Notes: generated from the letters alone by a model not told the origin. A stretch of DNA of 8,172 nt from Candidatus Dadabacteria bacterium (GCA_030624695.1 JAUXJP010000034.1:1-8172), one strand, 5' to 3'. Shown: positions 1-6,691, counted from the first letter of the stretch. Made by a program: numbers and translations.

Positions 1-843
1 ATTTGTGTATCGCAGTTTATGCATCCTAACCATAGGAACAAGATTAAACCAATTATTGAAATTATGGCAGCACTGCCGAGCGTTGTGCTTGGATTTCTTG
101 CCGCCCTTTGGATGGCTCCTGTAATTGAAAAGATTTTACCTGCAGTAATTGGAATGTTTATATTAATTCCCCTATTTACGATAATTTCTGTTTTTGCCTG
201 GCAAAGAGTCCCAAATAACATAAAAGGCAAAATCAGAGTCGGGACCGAACTTTACTTTCTGATCCCCGTAATAGTTGCCGGAGTACTTATTGCACTTGGA
301 TTAAATACGACTATAGAGGCTGTATTTTTTGGGGGAGATTACAAGGAATGGTTCTATACAGTGCTTGGCCTTCAGTACGACCAGCGGAATGCCCTTATTG
401 TCGGGTTTGTAATGGGTTTTGCTGTAATACCAATAATTTTTACTATCTCTGAAGACGCACTATCGAGTGTTCCGAATAATCTTATATCAGGTTCTCTTGC
501 ACTTGGGGCAAGCAGGTGGCAGACGGCAATAAATATTGTACTTCCTTCGGCCAGCCCCGGCATATTTTCTGCTGTTATGTTAGGACTTGGAAGGGCGATC
601 GGGGAAACCATGATAGTACTTATGGCAACAGGAAACACACCTATTATGGATTGGAGCTTTTTTAACGGATTCAGGGCATTATCAGCAAATATTGCTGTTG
701 AACTTCCTGAAGCACCCCACGGCGGGACACTTTACAGGATACTTTTTTTAGCAGCACTAATTCTTTTCTTTTTTACATTTTTATTAAATACGCTTGCAGA
801 AATAATAAGACAAAGGTTAAGGAAAAAGTACGGGCAGTTGTAG
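1..843 (+). CDS. pstC: Phosphate ABC transporter permease PstC, C-terminal part (5' end outside window)
   Basis: Inner-membrane permease subunit that forms the phosphate channel together with PstA. The frame is open from base 1 to the TAG at 841-843, giving 280 visible residues; the ATG at 19 is an internal Met, not the start, because the frame continues through it without a stop. Several hydrophobic segments are visible. The cytoplasmic coupling (EAA-type) loop lies at about residues 151-186 of the visible part (EDALSSVP, GSLALGA, then LPSASPGI), followed by GLGRAIGETMIVLMATGNTP, a signature of PstC. The segments around IEIMAALPSVVLGFLAALW and FGGDYKEW, and the C-terminal RQRLRKKYGQL, resemble the long (about 700-residue) PstC of Pseudomonas-type bacteria rather than the roughly 320-residue E. 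coli form. Sixteen bases separate it from pstA. Substrate assignment rests on family resemblance and operon context. Confidence 0.93.
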   Translation: MCVSQFMHPNHRNKIKPIIEIMAALPSVVLGFLAALWMAPVIEKILPAVIGMFILIPLFTIISVFAWQRVPNNIKGKIRVGTELYFLIPVIVAGVLIALGLNTTIEAVFFGGDYKEWFYTVLGLQYDQRNALIVGFVMGFAVIPIIFTISEDALSSVPNNLISGSLALGASRWQTAINIVLPSASPGIFSAVMLGLGRAIGETMIVLMATGNTPIMDWSFFNGFRALSANIAVELPEAPHGGTLYRILFLAALILFFFTFLLNTLAEIIRQRLRKKYGQL

Positions 844-859
844 CCTGGGAAAAAATTTC

Positions 860-2476
860 ATGAAAGGTTTATTTAAAAATGGAGACGCATATATCTGGCT
901 AACAGGTGTTTCACTTATGTTCAGCTTACTGATGATTGCAGGACTGCTGTTTTTAATTGCCACTAAAGCCCTTGGATTTTTCTGGCCCGCAGATGTTGTC
1001 GAAATTAAATTAAATAACAACCATGTATACCTTGGGCAGCTTGCTGGAACTGAAGCCATCCCGCAGATGGGCAAAAAGAATATAGAAGAATACAGAACAA
1101 GAGTTAAAGTTGGTAACCGTGACTTATACGGCCTTGATTATACATGGGTGGATGATGATAACATTGTCAGCAGAACATATCCAAAAAATGCCATAGTAAT
1201 TGAAAGAAGGGAATGGGGTAATTTTTATGGCTTTCTAAAAGAACTGAATGTAAACGGCAATATTATTCCCGGCGACAGCAAAAAAGCTTTTTCTGAGTTT
1301 CAGAATCTAATTTCTAATGCCAATAAAATAAACGGCAAGATCCATTATATCGAAAAGAGTGAGATTGGGGATATCAACTACAAAATTGAAAACCTACGAC
1401 TTAAATTAAAGGGCCTTCAAAATTCGGACAACACCAATCAATCAAAAGTCCGGGAAATAGAGGATCGAATCAAGCGGGAAAATGCAAAGTACGTGGAAAA
1501 AGAGGCAATACTTGCATCATTATATAAAGAGCTTAATAAAAACAAGGTTGTTATGAATTCGGTTGAAGGAAGAGAAAAAACAATGCCTATGGGTACTCTT
1601 GTAAGGGCATTCGAACCAAACTCAATGGGATTTTTTGCCAAACTTGGGCACTATTTTGCAAAGTTGTGGGAGTTTGTGTCTGCTAATCCAAGAGAGGCAA
1701 ATACAGAAGGGGGTGTTTTCCCGGCAATATTTGGTACCGTATTTATGGTACTAATTATGAGTATTGTAGTTATGCCTTTTGGTATTCTTGCCGCACTATA
1801 CCTCAGGGAATATTCCAAGCAGGGCTTTTTTGTGAGATTGGTAAGGATATGTGTAAACAACTTAGCGGGTGTACCATCAATTGTATTTGGAGTTTTTGGT
1901 GTCGGTTTCTTTTTGTACGGTATAGGTGGTTTAATAGATAATGTTTTTTATAGTGATGCACTGCCAAGCCCGACATTTGGTACAGGTGGTATACTCTGGG
2001 CCTCACTTACACTTGCCCTTCTTACAGTGCCGGTTGTAATTGTAGCGACAGAAGAAGGACTTGCAGCTGTACCCAAAAATATCAAGGATGGATCACTTGC
2101 CCTTGGTGCTACAAAGTTTGAGACTGTGTGGAAGGTAATTCTTCCAAGCGCCCTGCCTGCAATATTAACAGGGCTAATTTTAGCAATAGCCAGGGCAACA
2201 GGTGAAGTTGCACCGCTTATGATAACAGGAGTTGTAAAACTTGCCCCGGACCTCCCTATAGACGGGAATTTTCCTTTTGTTCATCTCGAGAGAAAATTTA
2301 TGCACCTGGGTTTTCATATTTATGATGTTGGTTTCCAGTCTCCAAATGTAGAGGCGGCAATACCTATGGTTTATACAACAGCACTTTTACTTATATTAAT
2401 AGTGGTGGTTTTGAATTTAACGGCAATTTTAGTAAGGAACAAACTAAAGAAGAAATACGTATCATCGGTGGTTTGA
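860..2476 (+). CDS. pstA: Phosphate ABC transporter permease PstA, long form with a coiled-coil insertion
   Basis: Second membrane subunit of the Pst phosphate importer; 538 residues, against roughly 300 in the E. coli type. The first membrane helix is at about residues 12-40. Residues 43-285 form a hydrophilic insertion, with a charged, heptad-like stretch at about 165-228 that looks like a coiled coil. Further membrane helices follow at about 287-315, 335-357, 376-396, 430-455 and 502-526. The EAA coupling loop is at 398-438 (EEGLAAVP, DGSLALGATKF, LPSALPAILTG), followed by AIARATGEVAPLM, typical of PstA. By the usual topology the insertion between helices 1 and 2 should be periplasmic. The ATG is preceded by only a weak GGGA at 847-850, so translation may be coupled to pstC. 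Long PstA proteins with an expanded loop are known alongside long PstC. Function is confident; the role of the insertion is unknown. Confidence 0.94.
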   Translation: MKGLFKNGDAYIWLTGVSLMFSLLMIAGLLFLIATKALGFFWPADVVEIKLNNNHVYLGQLAGTEAIPQMGKKNIEEYRTRVKVGNRDLYGLDYTWVDDDNIVSRTYPKNAIVIERREWGNFYGFLKELNVNGNIIPGDSKKAFSEFQNLISNANKINGKIHYIEKSEIGDINYKIENLRLKLKGLQNSDNTNQSKVREIEDRIKRENAKYVEKEAILASLYKELNKNKVVMNSVEGREKTMPMGTLVRAFEPNSMGFFAKLGHYFAKLWEFVSANPREANTEGGVFPAIFGTVFMVLIMSIVVMPFGILAALYLREYSKQGFFVRLVRICVNNLAGVPSIVFGVFGVGFFLYGIGGLIDNVFYSDALPSPTFGTGGILWASLTLALLTVPVVIVATEEGLAAVPKNIKDGSLALGATKFETVWKVILPSALPAILTGLILAIARATGEVAPLMITGVVKLAPDLPIDGNFPFVHLERKFMHLGFHIYDVGFQSPNVEAAIPMVYTTALLLILIVVVLNLTAILVRNKLKKKYVSSVV

Positions 2477-2497
2477 TTATATTAGTTGAATTTTGAC

Positions 2498-2503
2498 AGG
2501 AGG
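2498..2503 (+). promoter_or_regulatory. Strong Shine-Dalgarno AGGAGG upstream of pstB
   Basis: This is a perfect AGGAGG nine bases before a GTG at 2513-2515. It lies about 38 bases before the pstB ATG at 2542, too far to serve that codon directly. It therefore marks the GTG as a real initiation site and decides how the pstA-pstB junction should be read. Confidence 0.7.
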
Positions 2504-2512
2504 TTTGTTAAA

Positions 2513-2545
2513 GTGGCAACGGAAAAGGTTAGGCATGAAAAATGA
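2513..2545 (+). CDS. Ten-codon GTG reading frame overlapping the pstB start (leader peptide or frameshifted pstB N-terminus)
   Basis: It begins at a GTG with a perfect Shine-Dalgarno and encodes (M)ATEKVRHEK before a TGA at 2543-2545. That TGA overlaps the pstB ATG (2542-2544) in an ATGA arrangement, the classic geometry of stop-start translational coupling. The alternative is that the true pstB start is this GTG and the frame is broken by one base in the A-run at 2538-2542: one extra A would fuse these ten residues in frame to MSETEQ of PstB. The peptide has no recognisable function. The initiation signal is clear; which explanation holds is open. Confidence 0.5.
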   Translation: MATEKVRHEK

Positions 2546-3372
2546 GTGAAACAGAGCAGATGGTAAAAGCGGAAACTGCACACAAACAGGACAATTCTGC
2601 TATAAATCCCAATATAGCAGACCCGGTGGTAGAAGTAGAAAACCTAAACCTGAAATACGGTGATAAGCCGGCGCTACATAACATTTACCTGGAAATACCA
2701 AAAAATCAGGCTACTGCATTTATCGGGCCTTCAGGATGTGGAAAATCAACACTCTTAAGATGTTTTAACAGGCTGAATGACCTGATAGATTCATGTACCG
2801 TAACCGGTGAAATAAGAATTAACGGAAATGATATCTACGAAAGTACAGTTGATATTACCGACCTTAGAAAAAGAGTTGGTATGGTGTTTCAGAAATCCAA
2901 TCCTTTTCCTAAATCCATTTATGAAAATGTTGCATATGGGGCAAGGATAGCGGGGATAAGCAATAAGTCTCAGCTTGATGAAATAGTAGAAAGAAGTATA
3001 AACAGTGCAGCACTATGGGATGAGGTAAAAGACAGGCTTGATGAAAGTGCGCTGGGGATGTCAGGGGGGCAGCAGCAAAGACTTTGTATTGCGAGGGCAA
3101 TAGCTGTTGAACCGGAGATACTTTTAATGGACGAGCCATGTTCTGCTCTTGACCCTATTGCTACAGGAAAAATTGAGGACCTGATTACACAGCTAAAAGA
3201 AAATTATACGATGGTGATTGTCACACACAATATGCAGCAGGCTTCAAGGGTGTCTGACTATACGGCCTTTATGTATCTTGGAGAGATTATTGAGTACGCC
3301 CGGACAGAAAAAATATTCCTAAACCCTGCAAAGAAACAGACCGAGGACTACGTATCGGGAAAGTTTGGTTAA
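2542..3372 (+). CDS. pstB: Phosphate ABC transporter ATP-binding protein PstB
   Basis: Cytoplasmic ATPase that powers PstC/PstA. As read it has 276 residues, including a variable polar N-terminal tail of about 28. All ABC motifs are intact: Walker A GPSGCGKST at 62-70, Q-loop Gln117 (VFQKSNPFP), signature MSGGQQQR at 173-180, Walker B ILLMDEP at 193-199, D-loop SALD at 201-204 and switch His229 (VTHNMQQ). SGGQQQRLCIARAIAVEPEI and the C-terminal NPAKKQTEDYVSGKFG are characteristic of PstB. The ATG at 2542 has only a modest AGG (2531-2533). A much stronger initiation site lies at the GTG at 2513, in another frame, so the N-terminus is uncertain by about ten residues. Only five bases separate the stop from arsC. 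Confidence 0.96.
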   Translation: MSETEQMVKAETAHKQDNSAINPNIADPVVEVENLNLKYGDKPALHNIYLEIPKNQATAFIGPSGCGKSTLLRCFNRLNDLIDSCTVTGEIRINGNDIYESTVDITDLRKRVGMVFQKSNPFPKSIYENVAYGARIAGISNKSQLDEIVERSINSAALWDEVKDRLDESALGMSGGQQQRLCIARAIAVEPEILLMDEPCSALDPIATGKIEDLITQLKENYTMVIVTHNMQQASRVSDYTAFMYLGEIIEYARTEKIFLNPAKKQTEDYVSGKFG

Positions 3373-3377
3373 CAAAA

Positions 3378-3788
3378 ATGGCTAAAAAAAAAGTATTATT
3401 TCTATGTACCCATAATTCCTCAAGGTCGCAGATGGCAGAAGGTATTATGAATAAGTTCCTGGGTGACAGGTATCAGGCCTTTAGTGCGGGTACACAGGCC
3501 ACGGAAGTCAACAGTTTTGCAGAAGAGGCAATGAAAGAGATTGGTGTAGACATTAGCAGCCATTATTCGAAGCACCTGAACGAAATTAAGAGTATGGATT
3601 TCGACCATGTTGTTACAGTATGTGACAGTGCTAATGAAAACTGCCCCGTTTATTTAACCGGGGGCAATCATATACATAAAAGCTTTAATGACCCAACAGC
3701 ATTTATTGGAAATGATAAAGAAAAGTTAAATTATTTCAAAGACACAGGAAACCAAATAAAAGAATGGATTTTTAAAAGTTTTGATTAA
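3378..3788 (+). CDS. arsC: Thioredoxin-type arsenate reductase (LMW protein tyrosine phosphatase fold), in the pst operon
   Basis: Small cytosolic enzyme expected to reduce arsenate to arsenite using a cysteine relay re-reduced by thioredoxin. It has 136 residues. The phosphate-binding loop is CTHNSSR (Cys10 to Arg16). The relay cysteines are Cys82 and Cys89 (VTVCDSANENCP) and the catalytic Asp is Asp105 (NDP); these are the same residue numbers as in Staphylococcus aureus pI258 ArsC, as I recall them. Having all three cysteines separates it from plain LMW tyrosine phosphatases, which lack the relay pair. Oddities: the usual HWGFxDP stretch reads HKSFNDP, and the residue at 65 in the potassium site appears to be Lys where pI258 has Asp. 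The gene starts five bases after pstB without a clear Shine-Dalgarno, suggesting coupled translation. Pst can carry arsenate, which gives the linkage biological sense. A phosphatase role cannot be excluded. Confidence 0.88.
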   Translation: MAKKKVLFLCTHNSSRSQMAEGIMNKFLGDRYQAFSAGTQATEVNSFAEEAMKEIGVDISSHYSKHLNEIKSMDFDHVVTVCDSANENCPVYLTGGNHIHKSFNDPTAFIGNDKEKLNYFKDTGNQIKEWIFKSFD

Positions 3789-3794
3789 ATACTC

Positions 3795-3799
3795 AGAGG
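3795..3799 (+). promoter_or_regulatory. Ribosome binding site of phoU
   Basis: AGAGG lies six bases before the ATG at 3806, in the 17-base gap after arsC. It supports that ATG as the phoU start and shows that phoU can be initiated independently of arsC. Confidence 0.6.
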
Positions 3800-3805
3800 C
3801 TAAAA

Positions 3806-4462
3806 ATGATCAAGTTTGAAGAAGAAATGATTGATTTAAAAAAGAGAATTTCCGAAATGGCTTCGTTGGTTGAAGAGATGATTGGAAAAAGTATTAAAGG
3901 CCTTAAGGACAGGAACATGATTATTGCAAAGGATGTGATAAACAGTGATGACGAAGTAAATAATATGGAAGTTGAAATTGACAATCTTTGCATAAAGATT
4001 CTTGCCCTTTATCACCCGGAAGCTGAAGACCTAAGGGTTGTTACAATGATAATGAAAATTAATAATGACCTTGAACGTATAGGGGACCATGCGGTTAATA
4101 TAGCAAAGATGTCCATTCCACTTTCAGAACAGCCCCCAATTAAGCCCCTGATCGATATTCCAAGAATGGCGGATAAAGCCATAGAGATGCTTAAGGAATC
4201 ATTGGACAGTTTTATGAAGCTGGATTCGAAAATGGCAATACAGGTTTGTATTAAGGATGATGAAGTAGATGCCCTTGAACCTCAAATTGTGAGAGAATTA
4301 ATTACATATGTTATGTCCGATTCCCAATTAATGGACAGGGCCCTTAGGTTGATATTTATAGCCCGTCATCTAGAAAGAGTAGCTGACCTTGCAACCAATA
4401 TTGCAGAGGACGCATTTTATATTGCAACCGGGGAAGTCTTAAAGCACCACCATCTGAAATAA
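3806..4462 (+). CDS. phoU: Phosphate signalling protein PhoU
   Basis: Cytoplasmic or peripheral-membrane protein that links the Pst transporter to the PhoR kinase and restrains the Pho response when phosphate is plentiful. It has 218 residues, normal for the family, and shows the expected two repeated helical bundles. Each repeat carries the conserved metal-binding type motif: DLERIGDHAVNIA at 88-100 (Glu90, Asp94, Asn98) and HLERVADLATNIAED at 188-202 (Glu190, Asp194, Asn198). The N-terminal half also has the family's ALYHPEAEDLR stretch at 67-77. It is the last gene of the pst operon, in the usual place, and ends only 12 bases from the convergent phoR stop. No hairpin terminator is visible between them. 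Assignment is secure. Confidence 0.95.
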   Translation: MIKFEEEMIDLKKRISEMASLVEEMIGKSIKGLKDRNMIIAKDVINSDDEVNNMEVEIDNLCIKILALYHPEAEDLRVVTMIMKINNDLERIGDHAVNIAKMSIPLSEQPPIKPLIDIPRMADKAIEMLKESLDSFMKLDSKMAIQVCIKDDEVDALEPQIVRELITYVMSDSQLMDRALRLIFIARHLERVADLATNIAEDAFYIATGEVLKHHHLK

Positions 4463-4474
4463 TTAATTTGCCTG

Positions 4475-5848
4475 TTATTTATCAGTTAGTGGGAGTTCTA
4501 TGGTAAATTCACTGCCTTTCCCTTCTTCACTTACAAGGCCGATAGTGCCGCCGTGTATTAATACAATGTGTTTTACAATGCTTAGGCCAAGCCCTGTGCC
4601 GCCAATTTCCCGTGACCTGTTTTTATCTACCCTGTAAAATCTTTCGAATATGCGGTCCTGGTGGTCTTTTGGTATGCCAATCCCAGTGTCTGAAATTTTG
4701 ATTACAACATTATTTTCATTTACAAAAGATTTAATACTGACCTTCCCGCCGCCTTTGTTGTATTTTACTGCGTTATCAATAAGATTGGTAAACATCTGTT
4801 CAAGAAAAAACTTTATTCCTTTAATTTGGGGCAGGTTTTCTTCCAGCTCTACAGATTCTTCAATCTGTTTCTCGTTAACTTTTCTTTTTAACGAGGATAG
4901 GGTTTGCTTAATTATTTCATTGATATTTATAGATTCAAAATCCTCATTAGAACTTTCTGCAAATAAAGTGTCTTTGCCTTCAAGTTCAGATAATATCAGA
5001 AGATCGGAAACAATACTTATAAGCCTGTCGGTGTTCCGGGTAATAATTTTTTGAAACTGTTTTCTCTCCTCTGTATTTTCATATTCATCATCTTCAAGTG
5101 TTTCGGAATATCCTTTTATTGAAGTGAGTGGGGTCCTTAGTTCATGTGATACGTTGGCAATAAAATCAGCTTTTATTTTTTCCAGTTTTTTGAATTCGGT
5201 AATGTCAAAAATTACTGCAATAATTTCCTCGGATGGTTTGTCGAGAGAAATTGTGTTGGCAAAGTAGAATTTTTCCTCGGGATAAACCACATTGATTTCT
5301 TTCTTTATTTCATTTTTAGATTCAAGGGACTGTGATATCAGTTCATGGAGCTGTTTATTTCTTATCATCTCCCAGTACGGCTTGTTTAAATACCCTTCAT
5401 CCAGCTGGAACATTTTTTGCGCGGAATTATTTATTAATGTAATTAACCCATTCCTGGAAACCACAATAACCCCTTCACTCATTGCATCGAGAATGGCCTC
5501 AAGTTCGATCTTTTCTTTTTCCAGGGATGAAAATACATCATTGAGATTAGAGGAAAGGTCCTGGAACGTTGATGAAATACGGGGATTCAAATAATCAAGG
5601 GAACTGTCAAATACGTTTTTTTGAAAATTGCCTTTTGATATAAGGTTAGAGTAGTTAATTATCCTTTCGAGAATGTTCTGAAAATTTTTTTCTATCTGAT
5701 AACATATAAGGAAGGAAAAGAAAAAAAGGATGATTCCGAAAATTAAAATCGTGTTTCTTAATTCAGGTATGGAAAAAAAGGATAGAGATACAAGTATTAA
5801 GCTGATAAGTACTAATATATAAAGAAAGTTTTTTCTGAATAGTTTCAA
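4475..5848 (-). CDS. phoR: Phosphate-regulon sensor histidine kinase PhoR, with a minimal periplasmic loop
   Basis: Membrane-anchored kinase/phosphatase for PhoB; 457 residues. Two membrane helices at about 8-25 and 32-50 are joined by only some six residues, so there is no periplasmic sensor domain. A linker (51-112) leads to a PAS domain at about 115-218 (AILDAMSEGVIVVSRNG to IFDITEFKKLE). The catalytic region is complete: H-box SHELRTP with His235, N-box NLIDNAVKY with Asn359, G1 DTGIGIP at 387-393, F-box IFERFYR at 400-406 and G2 GGTGLGLSI at 416-424. The start is a TTG (5846-5848), four bases after the phoB stop. An in-frame stop at 5861-5863 leaves no ATG or GTG upstream and no good Shine-Dalgarno is seen, so translation is probably coupled to phoB. 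The PhoR name rests on the PAS-HisKA layout and the neighbours phoB and phoU. Confidence 0.92.
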   Translation of the reverse strand: MKLFRKNFLYILVLISLILVSLSFFSIPELRNTILIFGIILFFFSFLICYQIEKNFQNILERIINYSNLISKGNFQKNVFDSSLDYLNPRISSTFQDLSSNLNDVFSSLEKEKIELEAILDAMSEGVIVVSRNGLITLINNSAQKMFQLDEGYLNKPYWEMIRNKQLHELISQSLESKNEIKKEINVVYPEEKFYFANTISLDKPSEEIIAVIFDITEFKKLEKIKADFIANVSHELRTPLTSIKGYSETLEDDEYENTEERKQFQKIITRNTDRLISIVSDLLILSELEGKDTLFAESSNEDFESININEIIKQTLSSLKRKVNEKQIEESVELEENLPQIKGIKFFLEQMFTNLIDNAVKYNKGGGKVSIKSFVNENNVVIKISDTGIGIPKDHQDRIFERFYRVDKNRSREIGGTGLGLSIVKHIVLIHGGTIGLVSEEGKGSEFTIELPLTDK

Positions 5849-5852
5849 TTGA

Positions 5853-6539
5853 CTATAATTCTAACTTGTATCCTATGCTTCTGACTGTTTTTATCATTTT
5901 ACCACAAGCACCCAGCTTATCCCTAAGGTTTTTTACGTGTACATCTATTGTCCTGTCATACACAAGTTTATCATCACCCCAGAGCCTTTTTCTTTTTAAA
6001 AGCTGGTCCCGTGTAAACACCCTTCCTTTTCCCTCGCCAAGTGCTTCCAGTATCTTGAATTCAGTGGTAGTCAGGTCAACTTTTTTATCCTTAACAAATA
6101 CTTCGTACTTTTGGGTATAAATTTTAATATCGCCAAGCTGGATTGTCTCATTTTCATCTTCTACGGTGTTCATACGCCTTAGCACTGATTTAACCCTTGC
6201 TACAAGTTCTCTCGGGCTGAAGGGTTTTACAATGTAGTCATCGGCCCCGAGTTCAAGGCCTACTACAACATCAGCTTCGGTGCCCTTGGCTGTAAGCATT
6301 ATTATTGGCATAGATGCAGTGGATTTTTTGCCCTTTAACATCCTGCAAAGTTCAAGGCCGTCAGTTCCGGGGAGCATAATATCCAAAAGCGCAAGGTCCG
6401 GTGTTACCGATTCGAGATAAAGCAAGAAATCCTTGCCATTATAAAACTCCTTAATCTTGAAACCCTCTCTCTTCAAATGATGGCCTACTAGTTGAAGTAT
6501 GTCCTTTTCATCATCAACGATTGCAATTACCTTTTCCAT
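5853..6539 (-). CDS. phoB: Phosphate-regulon response regulator PhoB (OmpR family)
   Basis: DNA-binding response regulator that activates phosphate-starvation genes when phosphorylated by PhoR. It has 228 residues. The receiver domain at 1-120 has the acidic pair Asp9/Asp10, phospho-acceptor Asp53 (LLDIMLPG), Thr83 (MLTAK) and Lys105 (VKPFSPREL). A winged-helix DNA-binding domain at about 133-227 has the OmpR-type features LTTTEFKIL (156-164), the recognition helix YDRTIDVHVKNLRDKLG (194-210) and the terminal wing VRSIGYKL. The ATG is preceded by AGGAA (6551-6555, minus strand) at a rather long spacing of 11 bases. It is the first gene of a phoB-phoR pair and reads away from the porin, sharing a 164-base control region that contains Pho-box-like repeats. 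OmpR-family regulators look alike, so the PhoB name depends mainly on context. Confidence 0.93.
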   Translation of the reverse strand: MEKVIAIVDDEKDILQLVGHHLKREGFKIKEFYNGKDFLLYLESVTPDLALLDIMLPGTDGLELCRMLKGKKSTASMPIIMLTAKGTEADVVVGLELGADDYIVKPFSPRELVARVKSVLRRMNTVEDENETIQLGDIKIYTQKYEVFVKDKKVDLTTTEFKILEALGEGKGRVFTRDQLLKRKRLWGDDKLVYDRTIDVHVKNLRDKLGACGKMIKTVRSIGYKLEL

Positions 6540-6571
6540 ATATTATAAATTTCCTATGAAAATTTATTTAT

Positions 6572-6584
6572 TACAATGATTGTA
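6572..6584. promoter_or_regulatory. 13-bp palindrome covering a possible phoB -10 element
   Basis: TACAAT-G-ATTGTA is a perfect inverted repeat with a single central base. Read on the minus strand, 6584-6579 gives TACAAT, five of six matches to the sigma-70 -10 consensus, about 40 bases before the phoB ATG. The -35 position (about 6602-6607) is poor, which would fit an activator-dependent promoter. Just beyond is a direct repeat of TGTATA at 6581-6586 and 6591-6596, ten bases apart. In DNA this AT-rich, chance similarity is a real possibility. Confidence 0.35.
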
Positions 6585-6611
6585 TAACACTGTATATATT
6601 AAATAAATATC

Positions 6612-6655
6612 TCTTAACATTTTCTTAACATTTATTTCATACTTTCTTAACACGT
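6612..6655 (+). promoter_or_regulatory. Four 11-bp-phased Pho-box-like operators upstream of the porin
   Basis: Two identical 11-mers TCTTAACATTT lie in tandem at 6612-6622 and 6623-6633, followed by a degenerate unit ATTTCATACTT (6634-6644) and a further TCTTAACACGT (6645-6655). CTTAACA thus recurs exactly one helical turn apart, in three of four units. This is the architecture of PhoB/PhoP operators: direct repeats with an 11-bp period, and TTAACA separated by five bases matches the Bacillus PhoP-type half site. The last unit ends about nine bases before a weak -10, where an activator replacing the -35 would bind. Context (phoB on one side, a phosphate porin on the other) supports PhoB as the ligand. 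Binding is inferred, not shown. Confidence 0.78.
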
Positions 6656-6661
6656 CAGGAT

Positions 6662-6669
6662 TACATTAT
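6662..6669 (+). promoter_or_regulatory. Probable -10 region of the porin promoter
   Basis: TACATTAT contains two overlapping four-of-six matches to TATAAT (TACATT and CATTAT). No consensus -35 lies upstream; that place is taken by the last CTTAACA unit, as in Pho promoters activated by PhoB. Transcription would start near 6674, leaving a leader of about 30 bases. This also argues against the GTG at 6674 as the porin start. Confidence 0.45.
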
Positions 6670-6691
6670 TAGCGTGAATCAGAATAGCATT

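Noticed and set aside
3369..3374. Single TTAACA at the pstB-arsC junction as a Pho box
   Set aside because: There is no second half site 11 bases away and it overlaps the pstB stop codon.
3642..3666. GC-rich hairpin TGCCCC / GGGGCA inside arsC
   Set aside because: The arms fall in the codons around the Cys89-Pro and Gly-Gly region and no T-run follows. It is explained by protein coding and is not a terminator.
4460..4472. 13-mer TAATTAATTTGCC shared with the porin terminator loop at 8140-8152
   Set aside because: It is short, AT-rich, and not part of a hairpin at 4460. Chance similarity is the simplest explanation.
4650..5054. Plus-strand open frame of 134 codons opposite phoR
   Set aside because: The minus-strand frame encodes an intact histidine kinase with all motifs; the opposite frame shows no recognisable protein and has no ribosome site.
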